A DNA stretch of 64,000 nucleotides from Chenggangzhangella methanolivorans (GCF_019797865.1 NZ_CP081869.1:4168501-4232500); one strand, 5' to 3'. Positions 1-9,532 are shown, numbered from the stretch's first letter. Made by a program: numbers and translations. The notes: generated from the letters alone by a model not told the origin.

Positions 1-456
1 GGTCGCCGGGGATCTGGCCGGGCTCGCAATCGCCGAGGCGGCGGTCTCGATCGCGGTCGAAAACGTGCGGTTGAGGCCCGCGTCGCCGCCGTCGCTGCGC
101 ATGGTGGTGAGGGCCTGGGCGCGCGCGTAAGTCTCGAAGTCGCCGGTGACGGTCACCTTGTTGTCGACCGAGAGACCGCCCGACGAGCACACCGCGCCGG
201 CCGCATAGCCGTCGGCGGTGCGCTTGAAGTCGTTGTTCTTGCACGTCAGCACCGAGGTCAGCTGCAGCACCAGCCGGTCGGTCGCGGCGTCGATGCACTC
301 TTTCGCGCCGGTGCGCCCGGCGTCCGTGATGGTCATCGTCTCCCAGAGGCCGGGCGCGCGCTTCGGCACGGACGAGATGTCGGCGGACGCGAGGCCCGGC
401 GCGGCCATCAGGAGCGCTGCTGCGAGCGCGGTCCGGAGTCCGGCGGTCGGCGTCAT
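1..456 (-). CDS. DUF3617-type periplasmic protein, 3' end outside window
   Basis: The ATG is at 456 and the gene runs leftwards off the window, so only the N-terminal part is present. Residues 1-24 form a signal peptide (Leu/Ala core ending ASA). It is followed by the DUF3617 hallmark RAPGLWE and by four spaced cysteines (EC, TC, VC and a later one), as in that family of small periplasmic proteins of unknown function. Near position 42 the expected C-terminal motif (LGDCEPGQIPGD) sits in the next frame, so one C is probably missing there. It is divergent from the peptidase gene at 639. The family assignment rests on the PGLWE motif and the Cys pattern; the function is unknown. Confidence 0.7.
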   Translation of the reverse strand, partial: MTPTAGLRTALAAALLMAAPGLASADISSVPKRAPGLWETMTITDAGRTGAKECIDAATDRLVLQLTSVLTCKNNDFKRTADGYAAGAVCSSGGLSVDNKVTVTGDFETYARAQALTTMRSDGGDAGLNRTFSTAIETAASAIASPARSPAT

Positions 457-638
457 GGCGAGTAAGCCCTCGGGTGCGAATCTTCTGCGGCCGCGCCGCA
501 TCGCCTGAAGCTGGAGCGCCGCGCGTCGCACGGCAATGGGATTTTGGACGCCCGCCGCGCGCTGCGCGTTTCCGAACCCTCACGGGCGCGCTATCTGCTC
601 GTGACAAGGGGCCGAACCGCCTTGTCAGGGGATGCGCG

Positions 639-1541
639 ATGCGCTGGGACGATTTTCGCCGGAGCGACAATGTCGACGACGTGCGCGGCGAGGGCGGCGG
701 CGGCGGCTTCCGCTTCCCCGGCGGCGGAGGCGGCCTCGGCATCGGCGGCCTCATCGTCGTCGGCCTCGTCTCCTGGGCGCTCGGCGTCGATCCGCGACTG
801 ATCCTCGCCGGCATCGACGCGGTCCAGGGCGGCGGGGGCGGCGGCTACGAGCAGCAGGACCGGCCGCAGGGGCAGCGGCGCGAGCTCAGCCAGGCCGAGC
901 AGCGCCAGGGCGAGTTCGTGCGCGCGGTGCTCGCCCAGACCGAGGACGTCTGGACCGAGATCTTCCGCGAGCAGGGCAAGCGCTACGAGGCGCCGCGGCT
1001 CACGCTCTTCAGCGGCCAGACGCGCTCGGCCTGCGGGCGGGCGGTCTCGGCCATGGGACCGTTTTACTGTCCGGGCGACCGCCGAGTCTATCTCGACACC
1101 GAGTTCTTCGACGAGCTCACCCAGAAGTTCCGCGCGCCCGGCGACTTCGCGCGCGCCTATGTCATCGCGCATGAGATCGGCCACCACGTGCAGAACCTCA
1201 TCGGCGTGATGGACAGCGCGCAAGGGGCGCGCGAGCGGGCGCGTTCGGAGGAGGAGTCGAACGCGATCTCGGTCCGGATCGAGCTTCAGGCCGATTGCCT
1301 CGCGGGCGTCTGGGCCGCGCGCGCCGACGCCAAGTTCAACATTCTCGAACAGGGCGACGTCGAGGGCGCGCTGAAGGCCGCGAGCGAGATCGGCGACGAC
1401 AAGCTGCAGCGGCGCTCGGGCGGCGAGGTGGTGCCGGACAGCTTCACCCACGGCTCGTCGGCGCAGCGCACCCAGTGGTTCAAGACCGGCCTGCAGAGCG
1501 GCGACATGCGCCGCTGCGACACCTTCAAGGCGCGCCTCTGA
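639..1541 (+). CDS. neutral zinc metallopeptidase, YpfJ family
   Basis: A 300-residue protein with one membrane-anchoring segment near residues 30-55, preceded by a Gly-rich stretch. A Gln-rich linker and a peptidase domain follow. The zinc-binding motif HEIGHH is at residues 178-183, and a second conserved segment (ELQADCLAG) follows about 35 residues later, as in the PF04228 family. Four cysteines and the C-terminal THGSSAQRTQWF block also match that family. The ATG at 639 is preferred over in-frame upstream starts because AGGGGA lies just before it and the family begins with MRWD-like residues. The physiological substrate is not known. It is probably monocistronic, with a palindromic repeat immediately downstream. 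Confidence 0.85.
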   Translation: MRWDDFRRSDNVDDVRGEGGGGGFRFPGGGGGLGIGGLIVVGLVSWALGVDPRLILAGIDAVQGGGGGGYEQQDRPQGQRRELSQAEQRQGEFVRAVLAQTEDVWTEIFREQGKRYEAPRLTLFSGQTRSACGRAVSAMGPFYCPGDRRVYLDTEFFDELTQKFRAPGDFARAYVIAHEIGHHVQNLIGVMDSAQGARERARSEEESNAISVRIELQADCLAGVWAARADAKFNILEQGDVEGALKAASEIGDDKLQRRSGGEVVPDSFTHGSSAQRTQWFKTGLQSGDMRRCDTFKARL

Positions 1542-1546
1542 CGCTC

Positions 1547-1662
1547 TTGTCCCGGGCTTGACCCGGGACCCAGAACCGACGGCGTGTCCCAGTTTTCGGG
1601 ATGTTCGCCGCTCTTAGCTGCAGCCGCCTCGGTTCTGGGTCCCGGCTCAAGCCCGGGACAAC
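1547..1662. repeat. dispersed palindromic intergenic repeat, copy 1
   Basis: The left arm (about 1547-1577: TTGTCCCGGGCTTGACCCG then GGACCCAGAACC) returns as its reverse complement at about 1630-1662, leaving a loop of about 50 bases. The left arm also contains the short internal palindrome CCCGGGCTTGACCCGGG. A second copy with the same layout lies at 61848-61967. Both sit between genes, as REP-like elements do. It may also act as a bidirectional terminator between the convergent genes on each side. Confidence 0.8.
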
Positions 1663-1666
1663 GGCG

Positions 1667-2062
1667 CTACCTCTCGTCCAGCGCCCTGGCGCAGAGAATG
1701 TCGATGATCGTCACCGCGCCGACGATCGCGACGGCGGCGATCGCGGCGTTGCGCTTCGGGTTCGCTCGCGTAAGCGCGGGCGCGAGCGTCCAGAGGTCCA
1801 TGGCGTCGCCCGCGACCCGCGCCCAGATCCACATCGACCGGCCGCGCCCGCGCCGCCAGCCGAACAGCCCGGCGCCGGTCGCCATCTCGCGCGCGCCGAA
1901 ACCCTTCAGGAAGGTGTGGTTCTCCCGCAGGCCCACCGACTTCGCGAGCGCCCCGGGTCGCGCGAGCTCGAAGGCCGCGAGCGCGAGCTGGGCGAAGCCG
2001 AGGCCGGTGGCGTAGCGCTCGGCCTCGCGCTTCGACGGAACCTTCAGGACGGGCAGGGGCAT
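1667..2062 (-). CDS. small membrane protein, unknown function
   Basis: 131 residues when started at the ATG at 2062, which has GGAG nine bases upstream; an in-frame GTG at 2095 lacks such a site. Two or three hydrophobic segments are visible: residues about 25-40, a middle one around the WIWARVAGDAMDLW block, and a C-terminal segment before IIDILCARALDER. Proteins of this kind in Hyphomicrobiales are often named cyclase/dehydrase, but I see no catalytic motif. It is convergent with the peptidase gene across the palindromic repeat, and divergent from the CDF transporter. The function is unknown. Confidence 0.6.
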   Translation of the reverse strand: MPLPVLKVPSKREAERYATGLGFAQLALAAFELARPGALAKSVGLRENHTFLKGFGAREMATGAGLFGWRRGRGRSMWIWARVAGDAMDLWTLAPALTRANPKRNAAIAAVAIVGAVTIIDILCARALDER

Positions 2063-2226
2063 GCGTGGGGTCTCCGGCGGCCGTGAAAGGGACACAGGGT
2101 TTGGCGCGCAGGCGCGGCGCGTCCAGAGGCGCGTCGGCTCACGCAGGGCTCGCGATCGCGTGATCGAGCGCTATGTCTCCCTCATGCGCGGCCTTGGCCG
2201 ATCGCTCATCCCACCGGAGACGACGA

Positions 2227-3168
2227 ATGGCGGCCAAGGGCTCGAAGGCGGTGATCTATGCGGCTCTTGCGGCCAATCTCGGCATCGCCGTCGCGAAGTT
2301 CGCAGCGGCCGCCTGGACCGGTTCGAGCGCGATGCTTTCGGAGGCGGTCCACTCCCTGGTCGACACCGCGAACCAGGGCCTGTTGCTGCTCGGGCTGAAG
2401 CGGGCGGCGCGACCGGCCGACGTCGACCATCCCTTCGGCCACGGCATGGAGGTCTATTTCTGGGCTTTCGTGGTGGCGCTGCTGATCTTCGCGCTCGGCG
2501 GCGCCGTCTCGATCCACCAGGGTTGGCGCAAGCTCTGGGCCCCCGAAGAGATGCACGATCCGTGGATCAATTTCGCCGTGCTCGGCGTCTCGATCGCGCT
2601 CGAGGCCTATTCGTTCAGCGTCGCGCTCAAGGAGCTTCGCGCGGTCGACGCCAAGGGCACGACGTTCGCGGCGATCCGCCGAAGCAAGGATCCCAATGTT
2701 TTCGCGGTGCTGTGCGAGGACGCCGCCGCGCTGGTCGGCCTCGTGATCGCGCTCGTCGGCGTCGGGCTCGCCTATCTTCTTGAGGCGCCGGCCTTCGACG
2801 CGCTCGCGTCGATCGCCATCGGCGTGCTGCTCGTGCTGGTCGCGATCTTCCTCGCGCGGGAGACGCTGAGCCTGATCACCGGCGAAAGCGCCTCGCCGGA
2901 GGTGCGGGCCGACGTTCGGCGCATCCTGGGAGCGGACGCTCGGGTCGTCTCGGTGCAGGAGGCGCTGACCATGCATCTTGGACCGACCGAGGTGCTGCTC
3001 GCGGCCTCGCTCGACTTGCGCGACGATCTCGACGGGGCGGCGGCCGAGGTGGCCGTGCGCGAACTCACCGCCGCGATCGAGGCCGCGCATCCGGAAATCA
3101 CGCGGATCTTCCTGCGGCCGATCCAGACGCCGGCCGCGGGGCGAACGCCGCAGCTCGCGACGGCCTGA
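2227..3168 (+). CDS. cation diffusion facilitator family transporter
   Basis: 313 residues starting at the ATG at 2227, which follows GGAGA. The N-terminal transmembrane domain carries CDF hallmarks: SAMLSEAVHSLVD in TM2, the DHPFGHG loop, and a later membrane segment with DAAALVG. Five or six hydrophobic helices precede a C-terminal cytoplasmic domain of about 90 residues (SPEVRADVRRIL onward). The family exports Zn, Fe, Mn or Co in exchange for protons across the inner membrane; the metal cannot be read from sequence. Length and topology are normal. It ends 4 bp from a convergent broken gene. Confidence 0.85.
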   Translation: MAAKGSKAVIYAALAANLGIAVAKFAAAAWTGSSAMLSEAVHSLVDTANQGLLLLGLKRAARPADVDHPFGHGMEVYFWAFVVALLIFALGGAVSIHQGWRKLWAPEEMHDPWINFAVLGVSIALEAYSFSVALKELRAVDAKGTTFAAIRRSKDPNVFAVLCEDAAALVGLVIALVGVGLAYLLEAPAFDALASIAIGVLLVLVAIFLARETLSLITGESASPEVRADVRRILGADARVVSVQEALTMHLGPTEVLLAASLDLRDDLDGAAAEVAVRELTAAIEAAHPEITRIFLRPIQTPAAGRTPQLATA

Positions 3169-3171
3169 GGC

Positions 3172-3855
3172 TCAGACTTCCGGACGGCGCGCCGCCAGGC
3201 GACGGGCGAGGCGGGCCTCGAGGCTTTTTGCGCCGCGGACCTCTTCGGCGGAGGCGACGAGCTCGGCGAGGCGGCGCGGCTCGCCCGCAAGCGCGATCGC
3301 GATCAGCGCGCCGGCGTCGTGGGCGATGAGCGCGCCGATCCGCGACAGAATCGCGGCGCTTGGGATCATGGCGCAGAACCAGAGGCCCGGAATGGCGTGC
3401 AGCCCCCGCGCGGCGTGATCTTGACGAGATGGAGCAGGACCTCGAGCCCGGTCGAGACGCCGTAGAGGAAGGCGAGCGCGGTGAGATAGCCGAGCCCTTG
3501 TCGACGCCGAGCACCGTCGCGCCCTTGTTCATGACGCCCCAGGCGAAACCGCCGGCGACCAGCGCGCCGATGAGCCCCCAGCACAGCGCGACGATGAGGC
3601 GTAGAGCGCGGCCGTTTCGGGCATGCCGGCGCCCTTGAGCGCCGCTAGCCGCACCGGCGTCGTCTCCGGCATCAGCCAGGAGACCTGCGGAGCCATTCCG
3701 GGGATCGGACGCCAGAGGTCGTGGCCGAGCCCGAACGCGATCACGCCCGCGATCACGGCGAAACCCGTGACGATCAGGGCGGTGCTCGCGCGGAACGATG
3801 GGGCTCTACTCATAAAGCGATCGTAGGGCGGCCCGAGGCCCCAGGCGACGTTCAT
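3172..3855 (-). CDS. multi-pass membrane protein, unknown, three frameshifts
   Basis: Three reading-frame fragments join into one coherent protein of about 228 residues if single bases are restored near 3600, 3497 and 3406. The order is an N-terminal segment with a TM helix (ALIVTGFAVIAGVIAFG), then ALCWGLIGALVAGGFAWG, GYLTALAFLYGVSTGLEVLLHL, AIPGLWFCAMIPSAAILS and a charged tail ending ARRPEV. Each break lies in a short G or C run. The start may be the ATG at 3855 or the one at 3813; neither has a convincing Shine-Dalgarno. I do not recognise the family. It could be decayed, but the intact reading sense suggests sequencing error. Confidence 0.55.
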
Positions 3856-3936
3856 TTTTCGTTATGGTTAACGCCGCTTAACCATGCGCGTTAACGAAGG
3901 TTAAGCAAGGGCTTGTCCCGGGAGAGGCGCGGCCTC

Positions 3937-4394
3937 TCAGCCCGCCGTCCAGCGCGCCGCGGCGTCGTCGTCCGAGCCCTTGGCCGCGACCCACGCGGCG
4001 CCCTCGGCGGTCTCCTCGCGCTTCCAGAAGGGCGCCGAGGTCTTGAGATAGTCCATCAGGAACTCCGCCGCCTCGAAGGCCGCGCGGCGGTGGGACGCGA
4101 CGGTCGCCACCAGCACGATCGGCTCGCCCGGCAGGATGCGGCCGTAGCGGTGGAGAACGAGCGAATCCGCAAGGCCGAAGCGCTGGCGCGCCTCCTGCTC
4201 GATGCGGCCGAGCTCTTCTTCGGTCATGCCCGGATAATGCTCGAGCGTCAGCGCCACCAGCCGGGCGCCCGAGTCGGCCCGGTCGCGGCAAAGTCCCGAA
4301 ACGTCACGACAGCTCCGACGTCGGCGCGGCCGAGCGTCAGGCGCGCGGCCTCGTCGCCGAGGTCGAAGGGCTCTTCCTGAAGGCGGACGACCAT
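3937..4394 (-). CDS. moaE: molybdopterin synthase catalytic subunit MoaE (one frameshift)
   Basis: MoaE uses the thiocarboxylated C terminus of MoaD to put the dithiolene sulfurs on precursor Z during molybdenum cofactor synthesis. The N terminus (MVVRLQEEPFD) starts at the ATG at 4394, and the family block LTLEHYPGM lies in another frame. Restoring one G near 4302 joins them and recreates the FRGLCRD segment expected in MoaE. Downstream conserved parts include HRYGRI, ASHRRAAFEAAEFLMDYLK (substrate binding) and PFWKRE with the catalytic-type Lys. It is the last gene of pgsA-moaD-moaE, 7 bp after moaD. Confidence 0.88.
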
Positions 4395-4401
4395 CGCCGG
4401 C

Positions 4402-4653
4402 TCAGCCGCCCGTCATCGGCGGGAAGAACGCGATCTCGCGGGCGCCGGCGAGCGACGCGTCGGCCTTCACGTGGCGGCGGTCGATCGCTGCGCGGATCGA
4501 GGGGCCGGCCTCGAAGGCGTGGGCGTAGTTGGGGCCGCGCGCGCGCAGCCAGTCGATGAGTTCGGCCACCGTGCCGACGCCTGCGGGAAGCTCCGCCTCC
4601 TCGTCGGCGCGCCCGACGCGCTCGCGCACCCAGGCGAAATACATCAGTTTCAT
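4402..4653 (-). CDS. moaD: molybdopterin synthase sulfur carrier subunit MoaD
   Basis: 83 residues with a ubiquitin-like fold pattern, beginning MKLMYFAWVRERVG. It ends with the diagnostic double glycine (FFPPMTGG), which is adenylated and thiocarboxylated. The ATG overlaps the pgsA stop (ATGA), so translation is probably coupled, and moaE follows directly. Together the two encode the molybdopterin synthase heterotetramer. Length and C terminus are normal. Confidence 0.93.
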   Translation of the reverse strand: MKLMYFAWVRERVGRADEEAELPAGVGTVAELIDWLRARGPNYAHAFEAGPSIRAAIDRRHVKADASLAGAREIAFFPPMTGG

Positions 4654-5290
4654 TCGGCCGGATCCTCGAGCACGAACCGCAGTCCCGCCCGGAAATAGTC
4701 ATAGCCGGTGTAAAGCGTAAGGATCGCCGAGAACCACAGCAAAGCGAGGCCGATCTCGGTGTTGTGCGGCAGCACCTGGTCGCCGGCGGGGCCTGCGAGC
4801 AAGAAGCCGAGCGAAACGAGCTGCGCGGTCGTCTTCCACTTGGCGAGCTTGGTCACCGGCACCGAGACGCGCAGCTCCGCGAGGAACTCGCGAAGGCCCG
4901 AGACCAGCACCTCGCGGCACAGGATCACCACGCGGCCCAGAGCGACCAGCCCGTGATGGTGTTGATGGCGCAGAGCATCAGCAGGCAGGCCGAGACCAGC
5001 AGCTTGTCGGCGATCGGATCGAGCATCCGCCCGAGCGGGGAGGACTGGCCCCAGATGCGGGCGAGATAACCGTCGAGGAAGTCGGTCACGGCCGCGACGG
5101 TGAAGAGCGCGAGCGCGAGCCACCGGGCGGTGTCGCCGCCGACGAAGAGACAGGCGCAGACCATCGGCACGATGGCGATGCGGCCATAGGTCAGGAGGTT
5201 CGGAAGGCTCAGCGCGTGGTCGCGCGAGGGATTGGCCACGCGGCTTGCCCTGCGCGCGGGGGCCGGTTCGAAGTGGCTTTCGGTGCTCAT
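4650..5290 (-). CDS. pgsA: CDP-diacylglycerol--glycerol-3-phosphate 3-phosphatidyltransferase (one frameshift)
   Basis: This inner-membrane enzyme makes phosphatidylglycerophosphate. The N-terminal part has the NLLTYGRI segment and the CDP-alcohol phosphotransferase signature spread over TDFLDGYLAR and GRMLDPIADKLL (D-G-x2-A-R-x8-G-x3-D-x3-D). After a one-base loss near 4952 in a G run, the C-terminal half (VILCREVLVSGLREFLAE and two further membrane helices, ending VLEDPAE) continues in the next frame. It heads the operon with moaD and moaE, an order common in this order of bacteria. PgsA is essential, so the break is most likely a sequencing error. Confidence 0.88.
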
Positions 5291-5439
5291 GTCGGGACTG
5301 CGCAGTCTTCGGGCCGGCGACGATCAATTCCGCTCGACGTCACCATGCGGGCGGGCGCCGCGTCAACCGGAGACACGCGTCCGGGGCGACCGGGGCGTGA
5401 TCCGGCGCCGCGCCGGACCGCGCCCCGATCGCGGCGGCG

Positions 5440-6429
5440 CTACATCGTCACCACGATCTTGCCGACCTGCTGGTTCGACTCCATGAAGCGGTAGGCCTCG
5501 ACGATGTCGTCGAAACGGAAGCTCCTGGCGATCGCAGGCTTCAGCGCGCCCGACGCCAGTCCCTCGACCACGAAGGCCTTGGCCTTTTCGAGACGCTCGG
5601 GGTTCTGCGTCACCTCGTGAAGCTGGTAGCCGCGGATCGTCAGCATCTTGCCGAGCAGCGCCATCACCGAGACCGGCACGTCGCGGACGTCGAGCGCGCC
5701 GTACTGGAAGAAGATCCCGAAGGTCGAGAGGCTGTCGAGGATCTTGGCGACCTCCGGCCCGCCCACCGGATCGAACGCGACCCGCGCGCCCTTGCCGCCG
5801 GTGATCGTCGCGACCTCGGCGACGAGGTCCTGCTCTTCGGTGGCGATGACGTGCTTCGCGCCGGCGGCGATGAGGGCGTCGCGCTTGGCGCCGCCGCGCG
5901 TCAGCGCCACCGGGACCGCGCCCAGCATGTTGGCGATCTGGATCGCCGCGAGGCCGACGCTCGAGGAGGCGGCGCGGATCAGCACGACGTCGCCGGCCTT
6001 GACGTCCGCGATGTCCACGAGCGCGCCATAGGCGGTGACGAACATCATCCAGGTGGCGGCGGCCTCTTCCCAGCTGAGGTTCTCCGGGTGCTTCACCACG
6101 CCGAAGGCCGGCGCGTTGACGAGTTCGCCGTGGAGGCCGAATTCGCCCAGCGTGAAGCAGGGCACGACGCTGACCTTGTCGCCGATCGCGAACCCCTCGA
6201 CGCCGGGGCCGAGCTTCTCGACGACCCCCGACGCCTCGTAGCCGTTGAGCGCCGGAAAGACCGGGTCGCTCACATAGGTCCCGGTGCGGAACATCACCTC
6301 GGCGCGGTTGAGGCCGAGCGCCTTGGTCTCGATCCGGATCTCGCCGGCCTTCGGGTCCGGAACCTCTACGTCCTCGATCTTGAGAACCTCGGGCTCGCCG
6401 ATTTCGTGGAAGCGGATGACGCGGCTCAT
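5440..6429 (-). CDS. zinc-independent MDR-family NADPH:quinone reductase-like protein
   Basis: 329 residues. It has an N-terminal GroES-like domain (LGLNRAEVMFRTG, GYEASGVVEKLG) and a Rossmann domain with the AASSSVGLAAIQIA nucleotide-binding stretch, typical of the zinc-free quinone-oxidoreductase branch. Neither the catalytic nor the structural zinc cysteines of alcohol dehydrogenases are present. It probably reduces quinones or enones with NADPH; the substrate is unknown. A LysR regulator lies 67 bp upstream on the same strand and may control it. The two genes sit between uvrC and pgsA, which are often neighbours in related genomes. Confidence 0.82.
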   Translation of the reverse strand: MSRVIRFHEIGEPEVLKIEDVEVPDPKAGEIRIETKALGLNRAEVMFRTGTYVSDPVFPALNGYEASGVVEKLGPGVEGFAIGDKVSVVPCFTLGEFGLHGELVNAPAFGVVKHPENLSWEEAAATWMMFVTAYGALVDIADVKAGDVVLIRAASSSVGLAAIQIANMLGAVPVALTRGGAKRDALIAAGAKHVIATEEQDLVAEVATITGGKGARVAFDPVGGPEVAKILDSLSTFGIFFQYGALDVRDVPVSVMALLGKMLTIRGYQLHEVTQNPERLEKAKAFVVEGLASGALKPAIARSFRFDDIVEAYRFMESNQQVGKIVVTM

Positions 6430-6496
6430 GGCTGGGCTCCTCGTGTCGGTCGTCAGTTGCGGTGCGACGTGAGGTAAGCTGGCGGCGATTGCGCGA

Positions 6497-7435
6497 CTAT
6501 GCGTTCAAAACTGCTTGGGGAGGTGAGGCGGGCTCATCAATCGCGCGGCTGCGCCGCTTCACGAAGTCGATGAAGGCGCGCATGCCGAAGGAGAGGTTCG
6601 CGCGGCCGGGATAATAGAGGAAGAAGCGGATCGGGCCGGTGCGCCAGTCGGGCAGGATCTCGACGAGCCGGCCGGCCGCGACATGGGCGCGGCCCTGCGC
6701 CTCGAACATGTAGCCGACGCCCGCGCCCGCGAGCGTGGCGTCGAGCACGAGGTCCATGTCGTCGAAGGTGAGCGTCGCGGCCGGCTCGACCTCGATCGGC
6801 GCGCCGTCGCGCCGGAACCGCCACAGGAACGGCTTTCCGCTCGGGAAGCGATAGGCGACGCAGGAGTGGCCCTTGAGGTCCGCCGGATGGAGCGGCGGCG
6901 GATTTTCCGCGAGATAGCCGGGCGCGGCGTAGGCGGCGTAGCCGAGCCACGGGCCGATCGGCGTCGCGATCATGTCTTCGGCGATCAGCTCCCCGTGCCG
7001 CACGCCGGCGTCGAATCCGGCCGCCACCACGTCGTCGAGCTGGTCGCTGCCGGCGACCTCGATCCGCATGCCGGGATGGAGGCGGACGAAGTCGGCGATC
7101 ACCTCGCCGACCGCGAGCCGCATGGCCTGACGCGGCGCGTTGATGCGCAGCGTCCCGCGGGGGGCGTCGCGGAACTGGTTGAGGTCCTCGATCGCCGCGT
7201 CGATGCCGTCGAAGGCGGGGCCGAGGCTTTCGAACAGCCGCTGGCCGGCCTCGGTCAGCGCGACGCTGCGCGTCGTCCGGTTGACGAGCTTGAGTGAGAG
7301 CCGGTCCTCGAGCTGCCGCAGCGAGTGGCTTACGGCCGAGGGCGAGACGCCGAGCTCGACCGCGGCCCGGCGAAAACTGCGGCGCCGGGCGATTGCGACG
7401 AAAGCGGCGAGCTCGGGAAAATTATGCGCCGGCAT
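6497..7435 (-). CDS. LysR-family transcriptional regulator
   Basis: The N-terminal winged helix-turn-helix (SFRRAAVELGVSPSAVSHSL, then RQLEDRL) is followed by a linker helix and a LysR substrate-binding domain (GTLRINAPRQ onward) ending near VDFVKRR-like residues. I prefer the ATG at 7435 (MPAHNFPELAAF), which fits the normal LysR N terminus, over an ATG 60 bases upstream. About 312 residues, normal for the family. It is on the same strand as, and just upstream of, the quinone reductase, its most likely target. The inducer is unknown. Confidence 0.85.
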   Translation of the reverse strand: MPAHNFPELAAFVAIARRRSFRRAAVELGVSPSAVSHSLRQLEDRLSLKLVNRTTRSVALTEAGQRLFESLGPAFDGIDAAIEDLNQFRDAPRGTLRINAPRQAMRLAVGEVIADFVRLHPGMRIEVAGSDQLDDVVAAGFDAGVRHGELIAEDMIATPIGPWLGYAAYAAPGYLAENPPPLHPADLKGHSCVAYRFPSGKPFLWRFRRDGAPIEVEPAATLTFDDMDLVLDATLAGAGVGYMFEAQGRAHVAAGRLVEILPDWRTGPIRFFLYYPGRANLSFGMRAFIDFVKRRSRAIDEPASPPQAVLNA

Positions 7436-7507
7436 CGGTGAGCCCAACTCACGAGAGGGCCCGTGATAGCTGAGCCTCGTGGCGTGGTCGAGCAAAGCGA
7501 GGCGCTC

Positions 7508-9481
7508 TTAGCCTTTGCCGTCGTGAAAATGGTCGTAGACCGCCTTCGCCACCGTCTTGCTGACCCCGGGCGCCTTTTCGAGGTCCGACAGCCCGGCCCG
7601 CGCCACCGCCTTGGCGGTTCCGAAATGGGCGAGCAGAGCGCGTTTGCGCGACGGGCCGATGCCCTCGATCTCGTCGAGCGGGTTCGCCACGAACTCCTTC
7701 GAGCGCTTGGCGCGGTGGAAGCCGATGGCGAAGCGGTGGGCCTCGTCGCGCAGGCGTTGCAGATAGTAGAGGACCGGGTCCTTCGGCGGCAGGCGGAACG
7801 GCGTCTTGCCGGCCATGAAGAAGGTCTCGCGCCCGGCCTCGCGGTCGACGCCTTTCGCTACCCCGACAAGCGGCACCTGGGCGTCGAGCCCGAGCTCGGC
7901 CAGCGTCTCGCGCGCGGCGGTGAGCTGCCCCTGTCCGCCGTCGATCAGCACGAGGTCGGGCCAGGGCGGGGCGTTGTCGGGCGCCTTGCCGTTCTCGTCT
8001 TTGGGCGATTCCTTCTGCAGCCGCTGGAACCGGCGTCGCAGCACCTGCCGCATCATCGCGGTGTCGTCGCCGGCGGAAAGCTCCTCGGGGCGGATGTTGA
8101 ACTTGCGATAGTGGTTCTTCGAGAACCCCTCCGGCCCGGCCACGATCATTCCGCCGACCGCCGCCGTCCCCATAATGTGGCTGTTGTCGTAGACCTCGAT
8201 GCGGGCGGGCGGCGAGGGCAGTCCGAAGGCCTCGGCCACCCCCGCCAGCAGCCGCGTCTGGGTCGAGGTCTCGGCGAGCCGGCGGCCGAGCGCCTCGCGG
8301 GCGTTGTCGTGGGCGCGGACCACTAGCTCGCGCTTCTCGCCGCGCATGGGGACCGCGACCTCGACCTTGCGGCCGGTCTTGATGGTCAGCGCCTCCGAAA
8401 GCAGCGCGCGGTCCTCGACGTCCTCGGAAAGCAGCACGAGGCGCGGCGCCTCCTCGGCGTCGTAGAACTGCGCGAGAAACGAGCCCAGCACCTCGCGCGG
8501 CTCCATGCTGCGGTCGGCCTTCGGGAAGTAGGCGCGCGCGCCCCAGTTCTGGTAGGCGCGGAAGAAGAACGCCTCGATGCAGGTCTGCCCGCCCTCGGCG
8601 TGGATGGCGAAGACGTCGGCCTCCTCGACGTCGCGCGGGTTCACGCCCTGGCTCGACTGGATGGCCGCGAGCGCCGCGATGCGGTCGCGATAGACGGCGG
8701 CGCGCTCGAAATCGAGCGCTTTGGAAGCGCTCGCCATCGCCTCGTTCAGCTCGCGCTTCACCCGGTCGGACTTGCCGGTGAGGAAGTCGCGCGCCTCGTC
8801 GACCAGCAATCCGTAGTCATCGATCGAGATCTCGCCGGTGCAGGGGGCCGAGCAGCGCTTTATCTGGTGGAGCAGGCACGGGCGCGTCCGGCGCTCGTAA
8901 TAGCTGTCGGCGCAGGAACGGAGCAGGAACGCGCGCTCCAGCGCGTCGATCGTGCGCCCGACCGCCCCGGCGGACGCGAAGGGCCCGAAGTAGTCGCCCT
9001 TGCGGTTGCGCGCGCCGCGGTGCTTGGCGATCTGCGGCGCCGCGTGGTCCATCGCGATCAGGATGTAGGGGAACGACTTGTCGTCCCGCATCAGCACGTT
9101 GTAGCGGGGCCGCAGCCGCTTGATGAGGTTGGCCTCGAGCAGCAGCGCCTCGGTCTCGGTCTCGGTGGAGACGAACTCCATCGAGCAGGTCTCGGCGATC
9201 ATCCGCGAGATGCGGGTGTTGTGCCCGACGCCGCGCGCGTAGTTGGCGACGCGCTTCTTCAGCGAGCGCGCCTTGCCGACGTAGAGAACCTCGCCCTTGC
9301 CGTCGAACATCCGGTAGACGCCCGGCCCGTTCGGCAGGTGGCGGAGCTGCGCCTTGATGACCTCCGCGCCGCGCTTGAGGCTCTCGGGCGCGGCGTCGAG
9401 CTCGGCCTCGGCGGTCTCGATCTCGCGCTCCTCGACGATGTCGTCGTCGGGCTCGAGGGGAGGGCGGTCCTGTTCGGTCAT
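7508..9481 (-). CDS. uvrC: excinuclease ABC subunit C
   Basis: 657 residues. UvrC makes both incisions around lesions bound by UvrB in nucleotide excision repair. Order: an acidic N-terminal extension of about 40 residues, the GIY-YIG nuclease ([23 protein letters not shown]), a Cys-containing region ([13 protein letters not shown]), the UVR motif around residues 240-275, the RNase H-like nuclease ([10 protein letters not shown] and [10 protein letters not shown]) and C-terminal helix-hairpin-helix motifs ([16 protein letters not shown]). It is complete, with no frameshift, and starts at the ATG at 9481. Confidence 0.96.
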   Translation of the reverse strand: MTEQDRPPLEPDDDIVEEREIETAEAELDAAPESLKRGAEVIKAQLRHLPNGPGVYRMFDGKGEVLYVGKARSLKKRVANYARGVGHNTRISRMIAETCSMEFVSTETETEALLLEANLIKRLRPRYNVLMRDDKSFPYILIAMDHAAPQIAKHRGARNRKGDYFGPFASAGAVGRTIDALERAFLLRSCADSYYERRTRPCLLHQIKRCSAPCTGEISIDDYGLLVDEARDFLTGKSDRVKRELNEAMASASKALDFERAAVYRDRIAALAAIQSSQGVNPRDVEEADVFAIHAEGGQTCIEAFFFRAYQNWGARAYFPKADRSMEPREVLGSFLAQFYDAEEAPRLVLLSEDVEDRALLSEALTIKTGRKVEVAVPMRGEKRELVVRAHDNAREALGRRLAETSTQTRLLAGVAEAFGLPSPPARIEVYDNSHIMGTAAVGGMIVAGPEGFSKNHYRKFNIRPEELSAGDDTAMMRQVLRRRFQRLQKESPKDENGKAPDNAPPWPDLVLIDGGQGQLTAARETLAELGLDAQVPLVGVAKGVDREAGRETFFMAGKTPFRLPPKDPVLYYLQRLRDEAHRFAIGFHRAKRSKEFVANPLDEIEGIGPSRKRALLAHFGTAKAVARAGLSDLEKAPGVSKTVAKAVYDHFHDGKG

Positions 9482-9532
9482 TGAAACGAATCTAGTCGTG
9501 GCGAGGCCGCGCCGCGAGGGCGGAAAGGGAAC

